27,166 bases of DNA from Gracilaria caudata (GCA_030374735.1 JASCIV010000269.1:1-27166), one strand, 5' to 3'. Shown: positions 1-9,083, counted from the stretch's first letter. The notes: a model not told the origin generated them from the letters alone. Numbers and translations are program-made.

Positions 1-1270
1 TTCATCTCTTCTTTCATCCTCTAGAGACCGTCGGCAGAGGGGCACACCACGACAAGGCGCTCCGCATGTACCACGTTGGTCACTCAAGATACCATGAGCG
101 ACGTTCTTCCACCCAATCCTCATATCATCTGCGAAACCAGGTGCAAGAACGCCTTTGTTCGTCATGACTTCAGTCCGCGCTAGCTCCTGCGTCCCAAAGG
201 CAACCGTTGAGATGAACAATTAATTGTCCAAGTAGAGTATCGCATCTTTCGACGATTGATAGCCTTGACATATCCCAGTTCTTCGTACAGTATTTCTTCC
301 ATCTTAACCGGGGTCGCATGTCTTGTTCACGTAGTCTCCCTTACTCGTGTCAAAGTTGTCCAACAGTGCAGATCCGCCGCGAATTGAGCGAAAAGTTTCA
401 GTTCGTCCATATATGGCATTTGTTCTTCTTCTCCAAGATCTTCGTCCCGCACTTCCAGTGCGGGAGAATATGAGTACCGTGAAGAAACTTCGCAAGCCGT
501 GAATGGAAGCGCCAGATATGGCTGCATGAAACAAGGCATGATCGCGCCCGGGTTCAATCAGCAACCGTGCTCCGTCTCCCAGCACACCAAGTGCAACACG
601 CAAGCACAGTGACTGCACACGCCATCACTGTCAAAGCTCAGATCTAAAACGCCTCCATAGAAAGGCTCTACATCATACCATATTCAATGGCACCCATACC
701 ACGCCCATTTCATTCTCGCATGGCAAGCGCGTCCGCCCACTTGCCAGCTTCATCACGCGCGCGCCGACGCATCATCGCTCTGACTGCCTGGACGTGCCCG
801 TAGGCATCCTTTTAATTGCGATGACGGTTGAAACGGCCACCACAACTTCAATGTTTCTTCCGATCTTCAGGACGCCGCCCATAGAATTGTGGCGGCAAGA
901 TACGCGGGGCATGGCGCCGCAAACAAGCCGTTCCTCCAGAATAAAGACGCTCTTGAACAACAAAGGTTTATCAAATCATAAGGCATTCGGGTGTAAATGG
1001 TCTCTACGCTTAGCTCTTGTTAGGAGCGGCGGCGATGTGCTGCTCGGCTGCACGCATAGCGGCGGTTTGGTTGGAAGTATCGCGCGAGATGAGCGCGCCG
1101 TAAACGTTGCGCTCGAAGAAGGCCCTTGCTTATGTGAGAGTGTGATGGCTGTGGACGCCTTCCCAGCTCAGGTAGCTGTGCATGATGGCACTAGGTCGCG
1201 GGCCTTGCATCAGGGACTTTCGAAGGTATGTAACTTCGTAGACACCACGAGGAGAGGTGCACTTTGACGC

Positions 1271-1295
1271 TGTGTGAGTCACACATCATGTGTGA
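1271..1295. repeat. overlapping one-base-centre palindromes
   Basis: TGTGTGA-G-TCACACA occupies 1271-1285, and TCACACAT-C-ATGTGTGA occupies 1279-1295. Three successive arms (arm, complement, arm) are separated by single bases. A further inverted pair, CTCAGTTC at 1338-1345 and GAACTGAG at 1368-1375, lies just downstream and encloses GATATC-type palindromes. No function can be assigned. Confidence 0.7.
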
Positions 1296-1700
1296 TAAGG
1301 ATATGATATCGTGACACTCGATATTCAATATATGTCACTCAGTTCCTGAAACGATATCTGATATCAAGAACTGAGGCAATGCGAAATACCCTCAAACAGA
1401 CCTCGTAATTTTGTTCACGAGATTGCTTTTTGCGCGAAGATGTCTTAGTAACACAGACAGTTTCTGAAAACACAGAGTTCAATCCAGCGGCTCTCCATTA
1501 CGCTGTCACGTTAAGCGCTTTGACCGTATCGTGGTCCAGTTCTCTCCCAACTTTCGAGTGGTGGTTGACATTGATACCAAGGCTCATGAAAATTGACCAT
1601 AAAGTGTTCAAGACGACTACACCGGCATCTCCCGCTCCTTCACAATAACTTTTTTCTGCCCTGTCGCGCCACAGAGACGGAGGCCAAGGCAGAGGCTAGG

Positions 1701-1708
1701 CGGGAGGG
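1701..1708. repeat. 8-bp target site duplication, left copy
   Basis: CGGGAGGG lies immediately before the left terminus of the hAT-type element and matches the octamer after its right terminus exactly. Confidence 0.85.
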
Positions 1709-2240
1709 CAGGGGTTGGGACAATCGGATCGTAACGGGTTGCAATCTACTCGCCTGCCCCCAATCTCAATTGCAATACTCCACCTTCCCAACAATCCCAA
1801 TTGCAATCAGTGACTTCTTCGTTAATCATATTGCGATTCGATCTCAATTATGCAATCCAATTACAATCCCAACACAGCTCAAAGGTTGAACAGCAACAAC
1901 AATATCTCAAACTTTCTTAAAAAAACTTCGCATTGGTACTGGGTTGTGGTGTAGTCTTCACGTGGTTTGGCGTCGATAAATCTGTCGCAATAGACAACGA
2001 AAGTTCTACTTCTAAAGTAAAACAAAATCACAGTTTCTGTAGACATCCTTGCTTATCTTTCTGAGCTTCTTTTTTCAATACGCTCAACAAATGAGTATTG
2101 CGCCTTTTGTAAACGCTCAAACCCATCACTATGTTCAAGAACGGCATTCGGATTGCAATCTTGTCTTTCACCAGCAATCCGATTGCAGTCCAAGGCTAAA
2201 GAAGCAATCCCTGATTGCAATCGATAGCAACCAACCCCTG
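1709..2240. mobile_element. hAT-type non-autonomous DNA transposon (MITE)
   Basis: The element starts CAGGGGTTGG at 1709 and ends with the inverse, CCAACCCCTG, at 2240. Similarity between the ends continues imperfectly for roughly another ten bases. It is flanked on both sides by the identical octamer CGGGAGGG (1701-1708 and 2241-2248). Eight-base target duplications and CAGGG-type termini are hallmarks of the hAT superfamily. Both subterminal regions carry clustered TTGCAAT-like motifs, including the 10-base palindrome GATTGCAATC at 2151-2160 and 2213-2222. Subterminal motif clusters are where hAT transposases bind in well-studied elements such as Ac. At 532 bp there is no transposase frame, so it would depend on an autonomous relative elsewhere. 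The exact target duplication suggests a fairly recent insertion. Confidence 0.85.
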
Positions 2241-2248
2241 CGGGAGGG
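2241..2248. repeat. 8-bp target site duplication, right copy
   Basis: CGGGAGGG lies immediately after the right terminus of the hAT-type element. It sits at the start of the purine-rich tract that leads into the 24-bp minisatellite. Confidence 0.85.
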
Positions 2249-2292
2249 GAGGTAAAGCAGGAGGCGGAGGCGGAAGCGAGGGAGAAGACGTT

Positions 2293-2501
2293 ATTAAGGG
2301 GCTGGAGGCGAAGGTGGTGACGAGCCTGAAGGCATGACGAGATCAAAGGCGGAGGCAATGATCAGGCCGGAGGTAAAAGCAATTACTGGTCCAGAGGTGG
2401 AGGCGATGACGAGACTGAAGGCAGAGACAATGAAGAAGCCCAAAGCGGAGGCAATCCCAAGGCCGGAAGCCGAGGTTGCGACGATGCTGGAAGTGCAGGC
2501 T
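2293..2501. repeat. degenerate 24-bp minisatellite
   Basis: About nine diverged tandem units. Unit starts are at 2293, 2317 (shortened by 7 bases), 2334, 2358, 2382, 2406, 2430, 2454 and 2478, with a consensus near ATGACGAGGCCGGAGG followed by CGGAGGCA. Because 24 is a multiple of three, the plus strand is open from 2334 to 2546 and reads as eight-residue repeats rich in Glu, Ala and Lys. This gives an ORF-like appearance with no sign of a real gene. Related purine-rich sequence at 2249-2292 and 1679-1708 suggests the array was once longer and was split by the hAT-type insertion. Confidence 0.8.
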
Positions 2502-3548
2502 CCTTTGCGCTTGGTTTGCATGCCCATCGGGCAACCACCTCTTTGAGTAAAGGAGTAAAGCGCTCACGTTGGTTCGTGACCGGAGCGACATGCTACGAAG
2601 GTACAAGGAACGAAATGAATAAACGCAATTACAGGGGTAGCGTCGAACGCTAGCGAACGCTACTACGGATATCTTATGCTGCTCTGGCCCTCAGCTGAAA
2701 CCGTAGGCTGGCAAGCCGGCGCTTAGGATTCGCCTGGCCCGGACCCGATGAGCTCGGTCCGGATTTCTATGGCTTGCCCCGGTTGATAACCTGTGGGCCA
2801 CAGGTTATCAACCGGGGCCACAGCCTGTGGCGCTACAAGCGCTACAGTGGCCCTACAACACTGTATTTGCCCTTCGGGTACACAAAAGCTGAAAACAGAA
2901 AACCGAGCTCACACAAACCTGCTCGATTCGGCCGAATTAGGGCTAGCGCTACCCGGTGCTGCATCTACAAGAGTGTCGCCGAGAACGTTAAAGCGAGTAG
3001 CGTTCCAGAAGGTCGACGGATTTGCCAGAGCATGTCGCAGTGAATGAGTGATTGTGCTTCAGCTTGACTGGGATCGACTAGACTGGACTCATCGGCTGGG
3101 ATTCAGAGGGTTACTCAATGAGAACCGATGGATCCCATTAGGAACCATACTGCGTGCCAAACAAAGAAGGCTTGAAGACATCAGAAGAAGGCCATGGTTT
3201 TGTGTATCGGATTTGATTAGGTTGGGGGCAACCATTTTTGCACCGCAGTGCTCTGTTCATCCCTCTCTTTGACGAGTGCATCAACGTATGAAGCAGAATT
3301 AGTGATTTGCTGCTGTTTTGAAAAGGATGGGTGATGCATGGTATTCTTGGCCCCGTGCACTTTAGTCTACGTTCAATGGTGTTATTTGTAACGGCAGACC
3401 ATGCTTCTTTAGAGGAGAGCATGACAGTGAGTATTAGGCAAAGAGGTAGGGCCGTATGCAGAGCCACTTACAACGAACATAACCCCTACCCAACCTCTTG
3501 CTCTATATTCTGGCATCAATGGATTCTTGCAAGTCATGAGAGCTTCCA
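2502..3548. other. intergenic, palindromes only
   Basis: No gene is supported between the minisatellite and the glycosyltransferase start. The stretch contains the strong palindrome at 2776-2818 and scattered AGCGCTAC / GTAGCG words around 2650, 2830 and 2950-3005. No TATA box stands out before the gene at 3549. Confidence 0.5.
2776..2818. repeat. 43-nt near-perfect palindrome
   Basis: A 21-base arm (2776-2796) and its exact complement (2798-2818) are separated by a single G at 2797. It is followed directly by a second small palindrome, GCCACAG-C-CTGTGGC, at 2817-2831 that reuses the same CCACAG core. As RNA it would need to rearrange to form a loop; as DNA it could extrude a cruciform. It is not followed by a T-run, so it does not resemble a bacterial terminator. 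Confidence 0.85.
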
Positions 3549-4886
3549 ATGTCGCGCCTCTCTTTCGTTTGCCTTTTTCTTCCATTTCTGTGCCTTGCTT
3601 TGCTTGTAATCGTACAATTTTCGATCTCAACGAAGAGAACTGAAAAGCATCCATCTTTTTTCTTCGAGAATTCCTCTCCCGAATCCCTCTCTCTCAGGAA
3701 TAATCGATTAAGCCGAGAGGAAATTCCTATTGTAAGGGAATCTTTGACTGTCCTGAATCGAATATTTGTCGATAAGTACGTAACCTGGCATAAATCTGTT
3801 GTATCTAAAGTTCTTAGTGGTGAGCTCGATGGCTCCACAGTTAGAACGCTGGTGTTTGTTGGACATAATGCAGGCCACGGTCTCGGGGACAGACTGCGTG
3901 GACTACTTTTGGCATACCTGTCTGCAGTGATGTCAAACCGTTTGCTGCTGATACACTGGCAAGATCCATTCCCCTTGAGCAGGATATTCGTCAACAGTGT
4001 GAGATCTAACTTCACTTACGATGAAGCTTTGTTTCCTTCTCGATTTCTTGCTGATGGTAAGCCTGACTTGAAGAGAGTTCGAAAGGCCACTCTGGAGGAC
4101 GTGCACTTCTTCTTCGGAAGCAAAGGCAATCAGACTAAGATTATGTTCGTGTGTGAACCACCGCCAAGCTTAGACGGTTTGTTCAAGGCGGCGAGGAAAT
4201 TTCCGGACCTTCCGACCTCAATTGAGTTACGGAAGGTAATGCCCTTCAAGTCTCCTGTGGGAGAGGAGCAGTTTTTCCCGTTAATATTTAAAGCGCTGTT
4301 TAGGCCATCGGCAGAGCTCCGTAGAATTATGACCGTGACAATCAACAATCAAAATCGTTACGCTCCATTGCGCCTTTGGAGGAGAGGACCACTAATTGAC
4401 ACCAGCAGACCCTTTATTTCTGTTCATGCGAGATTAGGGTTTGGGGTAGGTGAACACAACTCCAGATTTGAAAACCAAATGAAAGGCCACACGATGGAGT
4501 CTGTCGCGCAATGTTTGGCTCGCAAAGCCATGGAACTTGCTTCACAAGAAAACATAATCAATCCTCCTCGATTCTACGTGGCGTGCGACACATCTGAATT
4601 CCGAGTGAACCTCAAACGAGCCTTACTTCGAGTACATGGCCGCAGCGAGGTAATGTATGGAATGTGGGATATAAAACATGTAAGGGATATGGTAGAACGG
4701 ACAAAGGATGACTTGCGTTTGTTAATGTATACATTTGCAGAACTCTTTTTGTTGTCGGAGAGTCGGGCTATATTGCGAGGTAACTCTGGATTTTCGAACC
4801 TAGCATTATGGATGGGGGCCGTCCCTGGACAAATGTACTATGATATTCATGCGGACTGTGAGCAGGTTTCAAAGATACCAGGGTGA
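3549..4886 (+). CDS. type II membrane glycosyltransferase, fucosyltransferase-like
   Basis: A 445-residue single-exon protein. Residues about 4-24 form one hydrophobic segment after a very short cytosolic N-terminus, the type II anchor of Golgi glycosyltransferases. A lumenal stem and catalytic domain follow. Residues 109-118 read GHGLGDRLRG, close to the glycine-rich nucleotide-sugar motif (G-x-G-D-R-x-R-G) of GDP-fucose-dependent and NodZ-like transferases. Further family-like segments are SVHARLG (291-297, position of the usual H-x-R-x-G), FYVACDTSEF (342-351) and a C-terminal block containing RGNSGFSNLALWMG (410-423). Sequons at N41, N154 and N194 fit a lumenal location. It probably adds fucose or a related sugar to glycoproteins or wall polysaccharides. 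The ATG has a weak context (C at -3), but it directly precedes the anchor. The exact GT family and acceptor cannot be told. Confidence 0.75.
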   Translation: MSRLSFVCLFLPFLCLALLVIVQFSISTKRTEKHPSFFFENSSPESLSLRNNRLSREEIPIVRESLTVLNRIFVDKYVTWHKSVVSKVLSGELDGSTVRTLVFVGHNAGHGLGDRLRGLLLAYLSAVMSNRLLLIHWQDPFPLSRIFVNSVRSNFTYDEALFPSRFLADGKPDLKRVRKATLEDVHFFFGSKGNQTKIMFVCEPPPSLDGLFKAARKFPDLPTSIELRKVMPFKSPVGEEQFFPLIFKALFRPSAELRRIMTVTINNQNRYAPLRLWRRGPLIDTSRPFISVHARLGFGVGEHNSRFENQMKGHTMESVAQCLARKAMELASQENIINPPRFYVACDTSEFRVNLKRALLRVHGRSEVMYGMWDIKHVRDMVERTKDDLRLLMYTFAELFLLSESRAILRGNSGFSNLALWMGAVPGQMYYDIHADCEQVSKIPG

Positions 4887-5224
4887 CACCAGAATCTCGA
4901 GACTGCCGTGTTGAAGTTACAGGGCGCAGGGATATGGCTATGCATTACTGCTTCCGGTGAAGTCGCAGACCGATGTACTTGTCGGTTGTACAGGCGGGGG
5001 TAGAAGAGTTCAGCAGCGCCACGCAGTGAAACCTTTTGCTGATGTCTTTGTCTTCTGCTTTCAGGCACTTGATATCTTTAAAGGAAGCAGAAGCTACTTT
5101 GTCGCAGGTATATGTCGGGCGTACAGCATTTCTTCACCCTCTTGGATCGTAATCCGAGGTAGGCGGCCGGTCTGCAGCTCTCGCTCTGGTGTGTTGAACT
5201 CCATTGAGCACTGCATCTTAAAGT
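4887..5224. other. 3' flank of the glycosyltransferase, no gene
   Basis: No gene is recognised and no AATAAA hexamer is evident. The plus strand is open from 4957 to 5283, but the protein does not resemble a family convincingly, and its downstream half overlaps the 3' end of a LINE fragment on the other strand. Confidence 0.4.
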
Positions 5225-5570
5225 GTCCGAAGAGGACCTTCTCTTCTTCTTTATTGTGGAGATCAGGGTTTTTATCACAGAACTGAAGTAAAGCTTCAGA
5301 CAAAGCTTTCCCTGTTTAGAAAGGCGGAGGATTTCTGTGGATCATGTCTTATCAGATTTCAACCGCTGACTAAACAGGGTGTGGCAGCCCTGTCATGAGC
5401 CCCCGTCTCGATGTGTTTGTAAGACAGCATCGTAACACAATATGCGCGCAATCCTTCTTTGCACTTGTTCCACAGCTACATCGTTTCATTTTCTTATCAA
5501 GGTAAGAGACCACACGGTGCAAGGGAGACACATGTCCCGGACTATCACTTGGGCCCAAATCCGAACACTT
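5225..5570 (-). mobile_element. LINE 3' fragment 5 (C-terminal Cys/His segment and 3' tail)
   Basis: Read on the minus strand, 5558-5370 matches the C-terminal segment of fragment 3. The order is GHVSPLHRVVSYL, then a Cys/His cluster (CSCGTSAKKDCAH), then SRRGLMTGLP, against GHVPSLHPVASYI, CGCGTNVKKDADH and SRRKLLRGLP there. This cluster is the zinc-binding-like tail that follows RNase H in many non-LTR retrotransposons. Similarity continues beyond the reading frame to about 5225 and includes a small hairpin (5290-5309) that corresponds to one in fragment 3. Nothing upstream of the segment is preserved, so it is a 5'-truncated or eroded copy. Confidence 0.75.
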
Positions 5571-5924
5571 TCAAAAGAATCCCCATATATCAGCAAATAG
5601 CGCACCCACGACGTCGCTTAACGAGTGTCGCATAAATGCTACTAAGAGAATTGGCTACGACAACCGTTCTTGACAAATGTGCTCTATTTTGGCAGGATAC
5701 ACACTTTCTATCGTCTTCTTAGCCTTAACTTGATCCTCGGCCTTCTTGCGCCGCTGCGAGCTCCATTGACGCTTTCACTGTTCTGTCCAGTATGAATGTG
5801 GAGAAAACTACGGATCTCAAGAATTCATGGGATGTCGTGATCTGAAAGTTGGTTTGTATAATCCCAATAAGCGTATTTGTCTCCAAACTTCTCTTAGCTC
5901 TAGTCACGGCGTGAAGTGATGTGA
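5571..5924. other. unassigned spacer inside the LINE pile-up
   Basis: Sequence between fragments 4 and 5. A 60-residue open frame on the minus strand (5907-5725) is not recognisable. It may be eroded retrotransposon or inserted DNA; I see nothing decisive. Confidence 0.4.
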
Positions 5925-5960
5925 ACCTTTTTTATAGAGAGACTGTTCTCTAAAAAAGGT
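5925..5960. repeat. AT-rich hairpin at the edge of LINE fragment 4
   Basis: ACCTTTTTTATAGAGA (5925-5940) can pair with TCTCTAAAAAAGGT (5947-5960) around the hexamer GACTGT, with a two-base AT bulge in the left arm. The surrounding sequence also repeats loosely: GTGAAGTGATGTG before it and CGAAGTGAGGTGATGTGG after it. It lies where the Cys/His tail of fragment 4 would be expected. Confidence 0.65.
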
Positions 5961-5964
5961 AAAC

Positions 5965-6430
5965 GTCACAAGCGAAGTGAGGTGATGTGGTAGGCGACGG
6001 GGTCTACATCCGAACACCTCTGAAACTCTCCGTTTTCGTTGATGGAGGTATCAATTTCGTCAATTTTTGGCGTTCGGGTTTGATCTTGTTTTTCGATTTT
6101 GGGCCATTTCAGAACAGACTCCAACTTTCCGGGCAGCTCCTTCGCCGGAGATGAACTCAGGGCAGTGTCGCAACAGCGGTTGACGTTTAGACGAATGACA
6201 GGCTCTGACGTCAAGTGGCGACGTCAACGGCTATCACTTGGATATCGGTAGCTAGAGACCTGCGTTAGCAAGCAGGTTCACGTGCCCATTTTCTACAACA
6301 CCGCAGTGACCCGGTATCCAAGCCGCCTACACTTAATTCGCGACGCTTGGTTGTGCACAGCGTACGCAAGGCGTTGGGCATGCGAGAGCTGTTTGCGTGA
6401 GCTGCCTTGCAGCATACGAATAATCTTGGT
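5965..6430 (-). mobile_element. LINE 3' fragment 4 (RNase H remnant)
   Basis: Minus-strand reading at about 6323-6245 gives WIPGHCGVVENG followed by HVNLLANAGL, the fourth conserved block of LINE-type RNase H domains (compare WVPNHCGIEQNG and KLAKSGL in fragment 3). Upstream (6425-6324), in another frame, an RNase H helix-like stretch is visible, so at least one frameshift separates them. Downstream an 82-codon frame (6214-5966) aligns loosely to the linker of fragment 3 and ends in DPVAYHI, matching HPVASYI and HPVAYYI of the other copies. It is clearly inactive and more diverged than fragment 3. Confidence 0.65.
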
Positions 6431-6489
6431 TTCGGACAACAACCTTGAATTATTAAGTCTTCTCTCTTCAAGAATGCTAGTATTCTATA

Positions 6490-7260
6490 AGGGTAACGCT
6501 ACTTTATTTTGGACAACAATCTTCAGTTACTAGACTGCAGTAGAACCTTTTAAACAAGGTTCTCTCTCTGTAAGAAGGTCAAGAGCTTCTATGGAAAATG
6601 TCTAACCAAAGCAGACACAGAGCTCTTCGCTGCTCGCGGCAAACCTCTAAGCAGTTTACGACGCGAGGAATGCGTAAACCGGGACCTAAAGACGACATGA
6701 TCGGCATCCTTCTTAACGTTTGTTCCACACCCGCAACGAAAGGTATTCTTTTCTATATAAGACGCCACAGGATGAAGCGATGGCACGTGGCCAGTGTAGT
6801 ACTGCGCCAGCGTGACTTCGCATTTCCTCAACACTCTTTCACCACCCCCAACCACCGTGCTACCTTCAAGAAACGGCTTGCTTTTTTGCTTCACTGACAA
6901 TGCCGCTCGAACATCAAGCATATCAACGGGCACCTTGATCTGATTTTCGACCGAAAGCAGGAGGCCTGACTTTGCCAACTTATCGACGCGCCCATTCTGC
7001 TCTATTCCGCAATGATTCGGGACCCAAACAACATGCACTTCGCACCTACGACTCAAGTCTTCGATTAAGAAGGCAAGACGCTGGCCGTGTGCTGGCTGAC
7101 GACGCAGATTGCCCTGTCAACCAGCTCGTGACTGTCTGTAAAGCTGGGGGCTATCTTTCCTTCTACCCCATTTAGTATGAGGATACTGTGTAATCAATTC
7201 TTGGAGACTTAATTCGCGTCGCTCTGCAATTGCTGGAAGTTCTTCTCGACGGGAGGCGTT
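6490..7260 (-). mobile_element. LINE 3' fragment 3 (RNase H, Cys/His tail, 3' end)
   Basis: The best preserved copy. On the minus strand, in order: an RNase H helix segment (REELPAIAERRELSLQELI, about 7255-7195); FTDSHELVDRA (about 7142-7110), which has the catalytic-type T-D-S motif; then, after a frameshift, a long open frame with HVVWVPNHCGIEQNG and VDKLAKSGL. A linker follows, then GHVPSLHPVASYI, the CGCG...H cluster and SRRKLLRGLP (to 6589). These are the successive blocks of the 3' part of a non-LTR retrotransposon polyprotein. The 3' tail shares about 100 bp of similarity with fragment 5 and contains a hairpin (6542-6563). The reverse transcriptase part is missing, as expected for 5'-truncated LINE insertions. 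Confidence 0.85.
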
Positions 7261-7261
7261 T

Positions 7262-9000
7262 GTAAGAGGGCATCGAAGTATCTAAGTATTCCGTGCTCCG
7301 GATCCTTGTTCACATCTCTAGTACAAATTTTGTACCGCACTCACATCTCAAAGCTACTGGTTGATATAGTATGCTACTGGGTGGAGATTCGGAACGTGTT
7401 CCGTGAAAAACTGAGCTAAGAGCACTTCAGCTTTTCTGTTGGAATGGCCGTCCGTTATAAATGCGGGAAGCGAGGGCAACCGGCCTTTTCCTTTCACCTT
7501 TGCCGACAGCTGCACTTTGACATCTAGCATATCTATGTCCACCTTAATCTGTTCAGCAAGCGGTAGCGCAAGGCCAGACTTTGCGAGCTTATATACGTTT
7601 TCGTTTTCCAAAACGCCGCGGTGGTTCGGTATCCAGGAAAAGCATACCTTACTTCGCCTGAGAGTCCGTGAATATTCTCACAACTTGTTTGAGGCTGGCA
7701 CGATCTTTTGCAGGGCACCGTCCAGATGGGATTTGCGGACAATGATTAGCTTGGACACTTTGTCCGACCGGGCAAGCTTCACGTCTCGACGACGACACAT
7801 TCGGAGTATGCGTTTGTAGTAACTCTCCTCAGGGCGCTGTTGATATTCGCCTCCCGGATTGAACGGTATGGACGTCATCGGTGTGTTGCCGTTGATGGCA
7901 CAGTTTGGGGTAAGAGCTTCTGAACCGCAGCGGTCATCGCTAAAATATCTGTGTGTACGAACAGACATTGACTCCTGCTGAGATAACGCCACTATCACTA
8001 CCATTTCTCCTCTTCTTAATATCTCGAAAGCCCCTGCCCCCACTGCTGCAGGCGTCAAGAATTTCATTTTCAACGCGTTGCCATCTGCGTCTACTCCAAC
8101 CTGTCTCTCACCGTCATAGAGATAGGCTATGTGCTTTCCGTCATCGTAAGATCTCCAAAAAGATAGCATCGTACCTCGAACATTAACGAATTCGGCCAAA
8201 CAATCTGGCGGTTCGCCATGAACTTCTTCAGGGTAACAAACAATATCGGCGTACCAACCTTCCACCCATTCCACGGCAACAAGAATCGGCTTTTCTTTTA
8301 CTGGTTTTTCCAACTAACCGATCGCACCATACATCGATGTCGCCTGGCGGAAGCTCTCGGCGGAACATTTCTGCGGCTTTCCGCTGTGTATACGTGGTGA
8401 ATCCATGTTATTACAGTGTGCTAGAGCAAATTGAACATGTGAAGTGTGAGGTAACCCGGTTTTGCGCGTGGGGTTAGAGCGAGGAAGTTGTAGTATACCG
8501 TTGTTAGCCAGCCATTCTTCAGCTATTCTTCTCAACTTTTGGCGTTTTCTACGTACCTTCTGTTTCGCTAGACCAGCCAGAGCGCTTCTGAGGAGTGTTG
8601 GTACTGCGTTTCGGACTGCTTTCTCGTACAGTGTAGCTTCATGGTTCCTGGAGACCTCGCTCAAAGAGCGCGCAGGGACCGGTTCTCTTAAAGCCTCGAT
8701 TTGAGTCGACGAGATACGTCCAGTTTTGACTCGCAGTGCCTCATTTCTTGTTCTCTCTAATGATTGCACGCTAGCCTGAGTCGCATTTGGGAAAGCGGTG
8801 GCGAAAGCATAGAAGGCAGTTGGCTCTACAAAGCCCTTTCGTACTGTTCCTATCATCTGCCAGTCTGCGCTCCAAGCTTTCCTGTCAGCGCTCGAATGAA
8901 GAGGACCGTATCTAAGCGTTTGTGTTTCTCTTCTCTTCGTGATCGTCAGCGTCTCGTCGCATGTCAGCTTATTCGAATGTAGTCTTCTTCTTCTGGCTTT
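7262..9000 (-). mobile_element. LINE fragment 2 (end of reverse transcriptase to Cys/His tail)
   Basis: The longest remnant. Minus-strand blocks in order: the thumb-like end of reverse transcriptase (IRALTGK at about 8910, then VRKGFVEPTAFYAFATAF); a connecting segment with LERTRNEALRVKTGRIS and IEALREPVPARSL (8856-8314); an in-frame stop near 8313; then a 211-codon open frame (8313-7678) covering a poorly conserved RNase H start and the strand LIIVRKSHLDGALQ. A frameshifted WIPNHRGV block and KLAKSGL come next (about 7640-7560), then HVPNLHPVAYYI (about 7370) and a decayed RCECGTK cluster. Several stops and frameshifts make it a pseudogene. The open frames here are parts of the element, not separate host genes. 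Confidence 0.75.
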
Positions 9001-9083
9001 CCTCGTAGGAGAGTGTTTCTTTGAACAGAAGCGGTCTGTGCTACGTCGCAGTTAGGCAAGTATGCGCATAGAATTGAGAAATG

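Larger units (their letters stand above)
1..1708. other. intergenic, no convincing gene
   Basis: No frame here looks like an intact gene. On the minus strand between about 1 and 360 one frame reads coherently for short stretches but is broken by two stops, and I cannot name a family. A second minus-strand block at 1010-1132 is exon-like (see findings). Positions 1271-1375 are dense in short inverted repeats. The last 30 bases, up to 1708, are purine-rich and look like the left part of the minisatellite that continues after 2240. Confidence 0.5.

Noticed and set aside
1..360. Minus-strand reading with FADD, a possible reverse transcriptase motif
   Set aside because: No other reverse transcriptase block is visible around it and the frame has two stops.
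794..1267. 157-codon open frame on the plus strand
   Set aside because: It resembles no family, its composition is uneven, and the opposite strand looks at least as protein-like in the same place.
2294..2606. Open frames on the minus strand with Ser/Ala/Gly repeats
   Set aside because: They are the reverse reading of the 24-bp minisatellite, whose length keeps frames open.
4957..5286. Plus-strand frame containing IEHCILKCP, reminiscent of a LINE C-terminal Cys/His motif
   Set aside because: The region overlaps the 3' tail of a minus-strand LINE fragment that aligns with another copy, so the plus-strand match is probably coincidental.
7678..8313. 211-codon minus-strand frame as an independent gene
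   Set aside because: Its position and partial similarity place it between the connecting segment and the RNase H block of LINE fragment 2.
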